Shown here one piece after another: positions 44,885-57,184 of a stretch of DNA of 64,000 nucleotides. The position numbers and the translations under genes are program-made. The stretch lies in the NCBI GenBank assembly GCA_037892935.1, contig JAYXKI010000005.1, positions 1,984,001 through 2,048,000 on the forward strand, in the 5' to 3' direction. The notes below the pieces were generated by a model. It ran no database searches. It saw only the letters and a list, made by a program, of their open reading frames with translations, and was not told the DNA's origin. The DNA comes from Phlebopus portentosus (Eukaryota > Basidiomycota > Agaricomycetes > Boletales > Boletinellaceae). Each line of letters begins with the position of its first letter. The stretch's first letter is position 1.

Positions 44885-47800
44885 ATGTCAGGCGACATCC
44901 CGAACGGCTCGTCCTCCTCATCACCATCCACTCCATCCTCCTCCTCAGTGCCCTCCTCCCCGCTCTCGGCAACAACTTCTCTCACTTCCGAGTCAATTCG
45001 ACAACCTTCACTCAAGGACACCTCCCCAGAGGACCGCCAAGCAGCTGCGGAACTCAAGCAGCGCGCCAACAAGGCCTTCGCTTCGCAGGATTACACGGCA
45101 GCTGCGCAGTTGTATGGCGAAGCCATCGAGCACAACCCGTGCGATGCGACACTGTTTTGTAACCGTGCGTATGCGCGGATGAAGATTGAGGAGTATGGGT
45201 ATGCGATCTTCGATTGCTGTATGTATTTCCGTTTTGGTTATGAAGGAGGTCGTGTGCGCTAAAAAGGATTGGATTGCGTGGCGGTATTTTTATAGCGAAG
45301 GCGATTGAGCTGGACCCGAACTACGTCAAAGCATACTACCGGTGCGCTTATCACGTCTCTCTGCCTCTCTTAAGAATTTTGAAAGATCTGACAAACTGTA
45401 TGATTAAACACCTCCAGACGCGCACTATGCCATGTCCAAGTGCTCAAGCCCAAACTCGCCGTTGCAGACTTCAAGAAATTGTTAGCGCTCGAGCCTAGCA
45501 ATGCCCTGGCACGCTCGCAGCTTGATACGACGCAGAAGTTGATCAGGAGGACAGAGTTCGAGAAGGTATGTTTTGAACATCGGTCTGTCTATTGCATCTC
45601 TGGGTAATGCGCCGGGCGCCTATTCGGTTACACTTTCTGTTACTTCCGTTGCCTGGTGTTGGTTATGGAGTCGTGGATCTCGAGTCCTTCCCGTCTGCGG
45701 GCTCACATGTTGGGAGAAGAGACTCGGACTGCAATTGATCTTTAAAATTTTCATTCTGCTTTGGGCGAAAAGACTGCGGTGTTTCTGTTCTCGTGCTGAC
45801 GGATATTTCTTTGCCATGATCTCCCATAGGCGATCGAGTTGGAAGAGGAGAAAGACGCAGTCGAGCGCTGTAAAGAGATCATCGTCGATGGTCCGTCCAC
45901 CTTCCCTATCTTCAAAGAAGACAATAACTAAAAAAATAATTCACCGTCAACCATCACTTAGACGCATGCAAAGTCGACAAATCCTATACCGGTCCACACC
46001 TCCCGACTATTCCCTCCGCCGATGGCAAGGCAAAAACAGCCTATACGATCAGCCTTCAATTCATCCGTGACATGCTCGCGTGGTTCAAAGAGGGGAAGTC
46101 CCTGCCGAAGCGATACGTCTGGGAGATCGCGATAGGCGCGTATGAGTGCCTTGTCAAGGAGGAGAGTATGATTGAAGTGAGAGTTGAGGAGGGGATGACG
46201 TTTGATGTTGTTGGGGACGTGCATGGTCAGTGGCTCGTTATTCTCTATCTTTCAATTTAAGGATGTGAGAAGGGAGGAACAAAGCGCTAATGGAGTTTGT
46301 CGAACAGGACAATTCTACGACTACCTACACCTCTTAGAACTCACCGGTGAGCCGTCGGAGACGCATTGTCTGCTCATGAACGGAGACCTCGTCGACCGCG
46401 GATCCTGGTCCATCGAGGTCATCGTAACAGCTCTGGCTTTCAAATGTGCGTCCACTATTCTGAGTATTCTCCTTCCTTTTTCCTGCTCAAGTTGATGACC
46501 TGTGCTAACGAATGCAAATTTTGATTGACTGAACAAATGCATACATCGCTCTATTAATATATGATACGAATGAATGGATGCTTGGGCGACGTGTCTGGTT
46601 TTATTAACGGGTATATACGCATACATCCATTATATGATGTGCACATCCGATTCGGATTCGGACTGCCCGTTTTCTCCCCGCCCCTCTCCTTCTGCTGGCT
46701 TTTCTATTCTTGGATCTATATTACTGATTAACTCGTTTGGTCGTTCTATCATCTCATAAATGTGGATGATTGAATAACCGAACTTCTCAACTTCTCCGGT
46801 GGTCGAACGGACTGACGGATGAACGAACGGACTTCTGGCTTCTATGATATGATTGTTTTGTCGATCTGCTTACGGCCGTATGCGGACGCGACTTAATCGC
46901 ACATTGCACGGCACGGACTGGTCGGGGGTTACTTCATACATACTGACTGGCTCGTGTTTGCTTCCGATTTCGGAATTGAATTCGGTCCTCGGGCTCGGGC
47001 ATGGGGACGGGCTGGGGATGGTGTGGATGGGCTCCTGGATTCCGGCTTCTGTCCGTCTTTCCAACGAATCGAAATATGTCGATTCTTCCTCCTATCCTTG
47101 TCTTTCGGCGTTTCTGTCCACACCACCAATCTATCGCCTCACCCAACTTCGTCAACATCTCATTGGGACGGTGACATGCAGGGCTATACCCGAATCGGAT
47201 GTTCATCAACCGGGGGAACCACGAGACGAAGGATATGAATCGGCAGTATGGGTTCGAGGGGGAGGCGAAGCATAAGCATGGAGAACAGACATACAAGCTC
47301 TTCGCGCATATCTTTACAGCTCGTACGTCCCCTCTTTTTTTTCGCGCGTACTTTTCAAGCTCACACGCCATTCGTTGCCTTTTCCAGTACCGCTCGCAAC
47401 ATTAATATCATCAACGCAACCGCCTGTCTCTCCTCCCTCTCCATCTTCACAGCCGAATCCCCCGATTTTATCGGAAGAAGGCAAGAAGCGATATTTCGTC
47501 GTGCACGGCGGGTTGTTCAGCAAGGACGGCGTGACGCTTGATGAAATTCGTAAGGTCCCGAGGCTGGGCAGGCAACCGGGACAGGAGGGGCTGATGTGTG
47601 AGTGTCGTCGGTATTCGATGATGTCCGGAAGAGGAAAGCTGACGTTTTTTTTTGGATTCTGATTCTATAGGCGAGTTGCTTTGGACGGACCCGCAGGACA
47701 TGCCTGGGCGCGGACCGAGTAAGAGGGTGAGCAGCCTCTCGATTGGGATACTGCGGAGATGAGCTTACAAGTACTTGTATGCATCTCTTCATTCTGCGAT

Positions 47801-48324
47801 ACACTGTATAGGGCGTGGGCATTGCGTTCGGACCAGACGTCACCAAGCGGTGGTGCGAGCTTAACAAGGTGACGGGTATATTCAGGAGTCATGAAGTCCG
47901 ACAAGGTTGGTGCTTTCCGTTTGTTTGCTGCCTCTTATATGTTTGGAGAGAAGATGGAAACTGATACCTTTTTTTTAGCTGGGTATACGATTGAGCATGA
48001 GGGACTTTGTACGACGGTGGGTACATTTCTATGATATGATGAAATTTTGGGAATGGGAATGGGATGAATACTGACATGCTCACGATAACAGGTATTCTCA
48101 GCACCCAACTACGTCGACCAGAGTGGGAACAAGGGTGCATTCGTAAGTCCCTTTCACTTCTCCGGCTTTCCGCCTCTATATTCACCGACAGCTGAAACGT
48201 CCATCTGTAGGTTCGCATAGATGCAGCGGGAAGCTGCGAGTACAAGCAGTTCGAGGCGAGGCCCCATCCGCCATTGAGACCGATGGCATACGCCCAGGGT
48301 GGACTCGCGAGTATGTTCATGTAG
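44885..48324 (+). CDS. PPT1: Serine/threonine protein phosphatase 5 (PP5)
   Basis: A TPR-containing PPP-family phosphatase that in yeast dephosphorylates Hsp90 and is regulated through its TPR domain. The Ser-rich N-terminus is followed by three TPR repeats ([20 protein letters not shown], then [30 protein letters not shown]). The catalytic domain has all signatures: [73 protein letters not shown] and [15 protein letters not shown] and GDLVDRG replace the commoner GDIHG and GDFVDRG; both keep the metal ligands. Ten or more short introns, but one of 736 bp (46446-47181). A Ser/Pro-rich insert ([20 protein letters not shown]) lies in the catalytic domain. Stop at 48322-48324. About 550 aa. Confidence 0.93.
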
Positions 48325-49000
48325 AGTTTAGATGATTGCTGTCCTGTGGGACCAAATCGCATTTGGTGGGACGAGTGTTTTTGTTTTGGATAGCGTGCAT
48401 ACTTAGATCATACGTATCGTGCATGTTGTGTATACACACCTGTACTTGTGCTTGCTTGAGTACATCCGTATCTGTTTTGTGTTTTACCTACTCGCTGCCT
48501 TCCTGTAGCTTTTTTCTGCTGTTGTCTTCAGTAGCTGTCCTTTGTCCGCTTGGGTTTCACAACCAAGAATTATCATGATGTCCATTCTGAGCTTGCTGCT
48601 TTTTTCGCTTCTCGCTTTTCGCTTTTCAGCTGGACTGCCGGTGGACTGACTAGATGCGCTGAGAGCTGGTTTGGAGACTCGAGGTTCGAGCCTGCACCCT
48701 GAGCCCTTCCTTTATTGAAGCTTCGACTGATGTCTTTCGCCGTTGGCAGGGTCTACAAGTTTAAGCAACGCTTTACTCCAAGCTGAAGGCTGAGATTCAG
48801 TGCGTGGCTCAGTATGCGCGCTTTGGTATACACGTGCCGAAGTAAAGAATTGTGGCCAGGCGAGCTGCTTCGTTCGTGGCCTCTTAACAAAAATGTGATA
48901 AATACTCTTGGATTGTTGCACTGCATGAAGTGACACTTCCTCCATTATTTCCTGCCCTCCCATAAATTCCTTTACCTCGAGGAAGGAAATTGAGATCAAG
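48325..49000. other. Intergenic, no supported gene
   Basis: PPT1 3' flank and BTB gene 5' flank. CT-rich patches near 48590-48640; nothing else seen. Confidence 0.45.
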
Positions 49001-51507
49001 ATGATCGACGCGACGACCGAGTACGGCAAACGATACGCGGTGCACGTGTCGCGGCAGTGGCGATCATTCTTCCATGCGTGCCGTCGAGTTGCCATCGCCA
49101 ACTTGAGCTTGGGTGCAGTGACTACGACGACGACGGGTCTGCGCTCCAATGCACCGCTAGATAATAGCGGGCTGAATAATGCTCCTTCTTACTATAACAA
49201 CGATATTGGAGGGTTTGATTCTGGTATAAGTGCTTCTTGGGCTGTCGTCGAGGACGATATAGGAGATTCCAGTGCGGGTTTTGGTTTTGGTTCTGGAGGT
49301 ATTCCGATTGCGACCGGGACACCACTCGAATCTAATACTTCAACGCCAGACACAACAGCAGCAAGTTCGAATTTGAACACGAACACGAACGCAAGCACAG
49401 GAAGAGACAGCGGACGAACGATGACGACGAACCCGTCGCATATCCTCATCGCGCGCGGGTCGAGAGGGCATAACCCCAGTGCGGCGCTCTCCTCGCCTAC
49501 AGAGACGCACGCAGCTGCATCAGGTATCTTCCGGAACGAACATAATCGCGACCCTCGTGCGCGCCGTCTACATCACCATTCTTCCGCATCTCGTCAATCG
49601 CAATCGCAATCCAACTCTACTAATCTCGGCACCTCTGCTAGCGGAGGAGCAAGTGGTATCGGAAGCGGAGGATACGGGCATGGAATTGGAGGGACGATGA
49701 GCGGACAGTGGGCGATTGAGGAGTCTGAGGCGGATAGCGAGAGGGAGGGAGACGAGATGAGCGATGCGCCTACCGAGGATGTTGAGCTTGATCCGACATT
49801 CACTCGCGAAGGACGCTTTCCGGGGGCGGTTAAGATTGTCGTTGAAGGGATAACGTTCTGGTGAGCCTCCTCTTCTACTTCATCATTCGGGAAAGAGTGT
49901 GCTAATTCTGATGTATGCAGGGCGCATAGAGAGATCCTCGTCTTTGCTTCTCCTTTCTTCGAAGCTGCGCTTAGCGGAGATTGGTCCGAAACGCGCAACG
50001 TCGACGACAGGGAGGGCGAGTCTGAAGCAATATCAAGCACCCTCAATAACGGCAGCAACGGGAATCTCTTCAACAACAATATCAATTCCAACAACACCGC
50101 CGCTGGGCGCCGGCACTCCATCGCCTCCTCGGTCATTACCATCCCGCAGCCACCCTCAAACCCAAGAGACAGAGCAACTAAAGACGTACCTACAGGTATA
50201 TCCTGTGCACCCCAATCTGACCCGGAAACAGAGACGAGCCCCGAGGACGATGTGGATGATCTTAAGAACGAGTTGGATGCGTTGAATTGTAAGACGGGAG
50301 AGACGAGTGCTAGTGATGCCGATGCGGATACCGAGAGAGTGAGGGATGCAAGTTTGAGCCAGTTGGAGGGGAAGAGTTCTACTCCTGATTCGACACAACC
50401 TTCGACTTCAATTGCAAGCACGACTCAGACCCAGACAGCGGCAGCTTTGGCTCCGACACAGGCACAGACAGACGCGATTGCACGAATAAAGAAGAAGAAA
50501 TCTGCTGATGCAGAAGCAAAGATTGTTCTAAAGGAAGAAAAGGCTGCGATATTCCATGATTTCCTAAAGTTCGTTTACCCTCAGTACGTGACTCCTTTGC
50601 GCATATATCAAATTCAGTCAGAAAGAAGCTGATTGATTGGTGTCCAGTCTTGAATGCTCAATAACCTGGAACAATGTTGAAGGCCTCATGAATATTTCTT
50701 CAAAACTCTGCGTTCCAGCGCTGACGAAACAATGTCTGACTTTCCTTCTGACGCACGCGGCGGGCAAGCCGATCAAGGCTATGCGAATCGCAGAGCTATT
50801 CGAAGAGGAACATCTTTATCGTGAGTCTAGTCGGTTTGTACTGGACAATCCTGGTGGATGGAGCGAGACGGAATTGAGCACTTTGAGTCAGGAGACGTTG
50901 CTCAAGCTTGAGAAAAGGTGAGAGTTGTCGTGCCATACTCTCCAGCTATGGTGTTGACCGAGATGGATTGACAGACGGAATTGGTTCCTCGAACGCGTAC
51001 TGAAGCTCGGTCTAGTCAACGTAGCGAAGGAGTACCAATGTGTAAGCTCTCTCCATCCCTACTTCTTTCTTCCGGCTGACGAGACTTCGTTCCCTTTTTC
51101 AGTGCGCAACTTGCCCTGACCCGCCTACATGCGCCCGCCTCCTAGATGAACGTTGGCGAGTAGCATATAACTCCTGTTTCCGCTTCGGACCATGCCAGCC
51201 ATCTATGGTGTACCGATACCTGCGTGGTCTCGAGGGCGTCACCCCTCCTCTCCAACTAACACATTTGAACTGTCAAAATCATGCAAAAGCTTTTACTACC
51301 ACACGTAAGTAAAGAGCATTACCTTCTTCTCGTGCTAGGTGAACAAAGTTGATAATCTTGATAGTATTCGACCGGATGTTCTCGCTCGGCGTACGAGGCA
51401 GTGGAAGCGGCGCAGATCCTGCGCCTCTGGGTGCCAGAGTACCAGGCGTCCAAGGTCCCGCTCCGGGTCCAAGGCGGCATTTTTTGTATTGCTCTCTTAA
51501 TCCCTGA
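49001..51507 (+). CDS. BTB/POZ domain protein with long disordered insert
   Basis: A start at 49001 (MIDATTEYGKRYAVHVSRQW) leads into about 250 residues of low-complexity Ser/Thr/Gly/Asn-rich sequence. The BTB fold starts with FPGAVKIVVEGITFW, AHREILVFASPFFEAALSGD and WSET, is interrupted by about 190 disordered residues, and resumes with AAIFHDFLKFVYP, SITWNNVEGLMNISSKLCVP and ALTKQCLTFLL. The C-terminal part, with LERVLKLGLVNVAKEYQCC, ERWRVAYNSCFRFGPCQP and QLTHLNCQNHAKAF, is Cys-containing and conserved-looking. Six exons; the last ends RRHFLYCSLNP with TGA at 51505. About 735 aa. BTB proteins often act as partners of cullin-3 ligases or as transcription regulators; which applies here is unknown. 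Confidence 0.85.
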
Positions 51508-51813
51508 TCTTGCTCACACATCTCTGTTTCAACTTCCTCATTCTCAAACCACCTTGTATTAGAGGTTCGCAATTACTGATTAATATTATTTTTGACAACT
51601 ATGTAGCTGCTTTGGATTTGCTGTAAATGTGTAGGACCTTTATATATGGAGTGTTTTATTCGTTGCAAGAATTTAGGTACTTGTGTGTGCGGTCAACTCG
51701 ATATGTATGTTACTGATCTGATTACGTCAAAACGCGACGCGCAGCCCATTCTGGTGATAACCCGGGTCAAGATCTTCCTTTCACTGCGCGAGTGAGCAAA
51801 TTATAACACAACA
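51508..51813. other. Intergenic spacer
   Basis: Short spacer between two plus-strand genes. Nothing supported beyond the expected promoter of ARPC2. Confidence 0.45.
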
Positions 51814-53168
51814 ATGATTTTGTTAGAAGTAAGCCTCAAAAGTCCTTGTTTCTCAGAAGAACTTGATAGATTGTCTTCCGCCTTTTAGGCCCATAATCAT
51901 ATCATCCAAACGACGCTCGCTGAGAAGCTCATAAAGTACGCATGCTGCTTAGTTTCTTATCCAAATCCAAATCCATTTACCTCCAAATTCTATACATTCG
52001 TACTCTTAGACCATCAGCCCTCGATGTTCAATTTGTCGACTTTGATGGCGTGCGCTTCCACATGTCGACGCCGAACGTGAAGACGACGATACTCTTGTCG
52101 ATGCACATCCGGTGCTGGGGCGAGCTTGCGCAGTTCGGTGCTCTGGACGTGCTGAGGAGGGAGTATGGAGGCCTGCTTGCTCCCGAAATCGAGCCGGAGT
52201 ATAACGTGAGCTTGGAGATAGACCTGACTCAGGCTCCGCCTGAGGGAGGTGCGTGTGCCGTGCTTTCGTCGTATACTTTCCTCTCAACTCACTCACTTAT
52301 CCAACGACGAGCAGAAGCGCGCGAATCATTCGTCAAGTCCTCTCCCTCCTCAAGCGCAACGCCCTCGCTGCGCCCTTCGAAGCGCGCATTCACAACCCAA
52401 AAGTCGCTCGAAGCAAGCGGGACAGGGCAAGGCGAGCTGATGCAGATCCACTATCGCGATGAAGAGGCGATATACATCCAAGCTGCACCCGATCGTGTCA
52501 CTGTATTCTTCTCGACGGTGTTTAGGGAGGAGACTGATAGGATTTTCGGGAAAGTGTTCTTGCAGGTGAGCAGCATTCGCCCACGTTCGCGCACTGTCGG
52601 GTTTTGCGGATGTACTGATGTTTATTGTATCTGTCTATGATTAGGAATTCGTCGATGCAAGACGCTTGTCCTCCTTGCAGAACGCACCACAGGTTCTTTA
52701 CTCAAGCAAAGACGCTCCGCTTGAGCTGCGCGGCGTGCGCGGCTTGAAAGCAAGTGAAGACGTCGGTTACGTTACATTCGGTGCGTTATTAGCCCTTGCT
52801 GCTACTAATCACCTACTCTCCATTAACACATAAATAAATTTACAGTCCTCTTCCCACGTCACTTCGACAAACCCGACATCGCCTACTCAACCATCTCGCA
52901 CATCCAACTCTTCCGGGACTACTTCCACTATCACATCAAGTGCTCCAAGGCGTACATGCACTCACGCATGCGCTTCCGTGTTTCTGAGTTCCAGAAGATT
53001 TTGAACCGCGCGAAGATGGAGACTGTTACGTCCGCGGATCGGAAGACTGTCAGGTATGTGCTTGATTAATCGATCAGTTTCTCTGTGTTTGCTTGTTCGT
53101 TAAGGAAGAAGTGATTCTGATGATTCTGCTATACTTCGCTTAGTGGACGGACGATGGTTACTCGCTAA
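51814..53168 (+). CDS. ARC35: Arp2/3 complex subunit 2 (ARPC2, Arc35/p34)
   Basis: A core subunit of the Arp2/3 complex, which nucleates branched actin at endocytic patches. A five-residue first exon (MILLE, 51814) splices to [15 protein letters not shown]. The body is split by short introns near 51940-52010, 52240-52320, 52565-52640 and 52780-52840. Landmarks: [130 protein letters not shown] and [20 protein letters not shown]. Ends SGRTMVTR with TAA at 53166. About 330 aa, normal for the family. Confidence 0.92.
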
Positions 53169-53315
53169 ATAGGGCAGATGAATGTAGGGATGGGTGATAT
53201 CGTATGATGCGGCCTCATCGATGGCATGTGTGGATTGCCCGTGTATCATTAGCACAATTTTTCAATTCACAGAGGAATTTTTCATCGTAATAGTCATATT
53301 CAAGGAACTCGAAGT

Positions 53316-56300
53316 CTACAGGTCAAATGCACGACTCCTCCACCCTCTTCGTCTTCTTTCTCGTCTCTCCTGGTTTTCCATCCTCTCTCCTGCCTCTTCA
53401 GCTAACCTTCTCACTCTTACAGCTTCTTGTATACCCCTTCTGCTAACATCCTCGATACCCTCTTTGGCACGGTGCACCTTCGCTTGTACGTCCTCAACAG
53501 CCTCCCGAGCAGTCTCTGCCACCTTATGCGCAGCTTCTTGTGGAGATTCACGCTCAACACCTAGCGTTGTGGGCTCGCCCTTCCCGGGAAGGAGTTGTGC
53601 GCCTAGTCCTACTGATAAGGTGTTCTCTGTTGGGAGAGGGGCTTCGTTTTGGGGTTCTGGCTCAGGCTGCTCGAGAGTTGTCCTTACGACTCCTGTAAGG
53701 GTAGCCTCGGTATGAGTTTCAGTGTATACTTCTTGTTCCTCTTCCCCTTCGCTCTCGTCCTCTTCTGAGCCCTGTGAACTGAACTTCTCAAGTACTGCGT
53801 CCCACCAATCTGACGGATCAGTCTCTGTATCGTCATCTGGATTTTCTTTTGCACGGTTTTCTGCCTTCTCGCTAGCACTGGCCCTCACCTCCCTTAGCAC
53901 CTTTTCAAGCGACTCGAGGACATTCTTGACTTGCCCGTTAAGTATCCATGGAACGACTGTACGGCCTATCGGTCCAGCAAGCGGCGCAAGCAGAGAGTTG
54001 AGTATCCAATGCCTGCTATGCGCGATATGCATATTGAGACCTGGAATCGCAGTTCGCACATCTAATACGCGGAACAACAGCCTTTCCTGGTTATCTCTTG
54101 CGTTTCGTCCGACACTGAAAACGGAGCTCTCGGAGTCAGAACCCATTTCGAGCTCTACGTCGACCGCTAGTCCCTCGCCTCGGCGCTTCTTGTGCCGGCC
54201 ACCGTGTCCGATTTCGACGCTGAGGAGGCCTTCGTCCGTATATCCGAGCCAGCTGTTCTTCGCATACGACGCATAGTAGCCTACGTCATGTGCGGCGACG
54301 CGCAGACCTTCGATGTGTATTCGGACGCGGGACGTTGTAATCACGTTAGTCCTCTTCCTTTTCGGACCTGGAGCACTATCGACGTTCTCATCGCTGTTCC
54401 CGCCCAACGATATAGGCAAAGCGCTCTCCAAATCGTTGTCTCTTGGATCAGTCGTCTTCCTCGCAGAAAGAAGACGTGCATTCGGGTTTGTCAACTCCGC
54501 AGCTCCGGCGTTCTCGTCTATCTCGACTCGTACTTCTGCGAGCTCCTGGACGCTGAGTACGTCAGGCACGAGAGCCTCTTCTGCGCTTAGCAAAAGCGCG
54601 TCGACTGCCGCGGCAATTTGTGTTCCGTCGCTCGACTTGGAGATATATTCAACCCGGGGCATAGGTAGCACACGAACTGCTCGCAGAACCCGCGGCAGAA
54701 GCCAACCGAGGACAACGCGCAGCAGGGTAGTCCGCCAGTGCGTCGCGGCATGCTTGCTGTTTTCCGCTGTCCTGCCGAGGAGACTGAGAAAATCAGAATG
54801 AAGGTTGTCTGTTGCCTGGAGAAGTTTGCCCGTCGTTCTGTCGGACCTGATAGCCTCGACGAACGCATTGACTTCATCCAGAAGCACACGTATGTTCTCC
54901 GATAGACGCGTATCCTTCGACAGTAATGAGGACGCTTCGTCGTAGAGCCTTGAAGCAGTATCCCTTCCTACTCGTGAGTTCACGAATGGCGGATTTGCAA
55001 GTGCGGTATCAAGCCATGAACCTACTTCCCTGAAGAATGCCTGCACGTCACTGCCATCACTATCTGCAGAAACTGCAGATATATCATGGATAGTCTTGAA
55101 GAGGGCTTGCAGCGAGGGTTCAAGACTCTTTCCGCCTGCAAAGCGTTTGAGTATCACTCTTAAATCCTCAAGTGCTCGACTGAACCGTGGATCTGGGACA
55201 ATCACGGGGGCAATCAATTGGATGGAAGGCTCTTCCGAAGAGGACTGTTCTGTCTCCGAGAGTGTGGTAGAAGCGATGCTTACGCGCTCTGCGTATTTTC
55301 TGAAGACATAAAGCAAAGTTCGAAGAGCTGAGTTATACTGAGGAGAAGCTTGCGCTCGGCGGAAGATCTGAAGGAGTTAAGCATTACTAATCGAAATGAA
55401 TCTTAACGACGGAACCTACGTCTTCAATACGGTCCAACATGACCTCCTTTGCAGATCTAACTTCCTCCTGCGCTGGCTCAGGGCCTGATGTCTGAATTTG
55501 TCTTTGTCGCGCATCATGTAGCGCAGGCTCATTCTCAGCCGTTGTCCCCGATTCCGGTCTAACATTCCTCTCGACCGCCTCGGAGACATTTTCGACAGCC
55601 TCTGCGGCCTGTTTGACCTGCGCAGCCGCATCGGCAACAAATTGCCTGACTGTCAACAGCAAGTCGCCTACAAGAAGACGGAACGCCGAAGATGTCAACA
55701 AGAGTTTCGCAAGTGTGCGTAGTGAAGATAGCAAAGCAGTCATGTCTTCTGCGAGCTCGTTTTGAGAGGGGATGGCCGATGCTGAGAAGGGGATTAACGG
55801 TCAGGATTTGGACGATTGGAAAGCCGCGAACAAAGTTACCTGCCGTTTGTACCTTATCCGCTGTATCATCGTTCACTCGAACTTCCACGGGCGCTCAATA
55901 TCAATGGGGACAGTCCGAGCGCCCAACTCCCGTAGCTGATAAACCAAGTCCTGAACTCGATCGTCGTCTAAATGCGCGACCTCTCAGACTCCGTCTTCTG
56001 TGTACATCGCAGGTCTTGCGTTAGCACGCACCGTTCTTTTCCAACCCAACCTGCAAAACTATCTCAGCGACATCCCTCCCGTCTGAAATCACTTTCTTCA
56101 CTCCTTCATCCAATGCATCACCATTTCCTCCGTGTCCGGAATCTGAGTCAAGGTCAAAGAACTCGGAACGCAGCAACTTTCGCAGGACGCCATCAATCTG
56201 TTGCTGACTAGGCAATTTTCCAGTATGCAAAGCAGCGAGCACATCCGCTATTTTCTCGTACGGTGTCCGTTGTTCTGGATGTTTGAGCGCGTCGGCGTCG

Positions 56301-56392
56301 GTGTCAGAACGTAAAAGCCGTTGACGCTCCCCATCTTCGTCTTTGTCCTGTTTATCACGTCGGCCACGGCAGCAAGAGAAGCAGAATCCCAT
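53316..56392 (-). CDS. HAM1-like protein with acylation-type N-terminus
   Basis: A large protein of the fungal HAM1-like family (N- and C-terminal HAM1-like domains), not the Ham1 ITPase; its molecular role is poorly known. The start at 56392 reads MGFCFSCCRGRR: Gly2 followed by Cys4, Cys7 and Cys8, a likely dual acylation site for membrane attachment. The next exons carry YEKIADVLAALHTGKLPSQQ, QLRELGARTVPIDIEVPVE and LLLTSSAFRLLVGDLLLTVR; the last exon (from about 55310) carries PDPRFSRALEDLRVILKRFA, HWRTTLLRVVLGWLLPRVLR, RVRIHIEGLRVAAHDVGYYA and LDVRTAIPGLNMHI. The C-terminus is Glu- and Arg-rich. At least four introns. About 950 aa. Convergent with ARPC2, with 147 bp between the stops. Confidence 0.85.
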
Positions 56393-57184
56393 AACCTCTG
56401 GGCGTGTGGGGGACAGGAGATGAGGGGGTGATGAGACAGGTTGGATCCATGACCGAGTTGCGCGTTCTAAGTTGTAGAATTTGAATTGCTCCCTACCTCA
56501 ACGTGATGTCATTGCCGACGTCGATCATTGACGCGCTCACGTGATACAACTACAACTCAATACAGGCCAGCCAGGCATAAACAGGGATTTAATGTATTCC
56601 AAGCTACATGTCCGACGCATCCCAATGAACTATTTTAACACAATGAATGACACGAGCTGGGTATAAGCCGGGATGCCACAAAGTAAAAGGAAGGAAGAAA
56701 AGAAGGAAGGGATCAAAGAAATAGGAAACGATGTAAAGCGGAAAAAAAATGGACGAAGAAAATGTCGATAGGACCAGACGGGCAGGAATTTTGCTGAAGA
56801 ATGAAGCGCGGACTTAAAGGAGGAATAAGTGGACACAGGTATTGAGGAAGAGGAGGGGACAAAGGAAATAAGAAGAAGAAAAAAATGAATGCATACATAC
56901 AGAATGCCCGAAGGGGAACAGTCAATGCAGGAACAGGACGGGGACCCACGATAACCAAGAAAGCGGTTAAGAGAGTGCAAAGAAAGAGATAGATAGAGAA
57001 TGAGCATGCCAGGAATCTGAACGATTGGGGTATTCCCTCCGCGCAATACGATACGTATTCAAGAACTGAGAGAATAGAAGGTATATGCACTGAAGGAGTA
57101 AAAGTAAAAGAGGTAGGAGAAAGAACATAAAATAACAACCGATAATGGCGCACGTCGGCTTAAGGAATAAATAAGCAACAGTCC
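56393..57184. other. Intergenic, low-complexity tracts
   Basis: Upstream region of the HAM1-like gene and 3' flank of the RhoGAP gene. The GA-rich tract at 56690-57000 yields hydrophobic minus-strand ORFs (Phe/Ser/Leu) that are compositional artefacts. Confidence 0.5.

Noticed and set aside
48600..48715. tRNA-like GGTTCGAGCC stretch
   Set aside because: The T-loop-like string has no matching acceptor stem or anticodon arm.
53722..54801. Long Ser-rich plus-strand ORFs
   Set aside because: Antisense to the HAM1-like exon; Ser-rich because of the Glu/Arg-rich opposite strand.
56630..57153. Hydrophobic minus-strand ORFs resembling membrane proteins
   Set aside because: They arise from a GA-rich tract read on the other strand as Phe/Ser/Leu; no family features.
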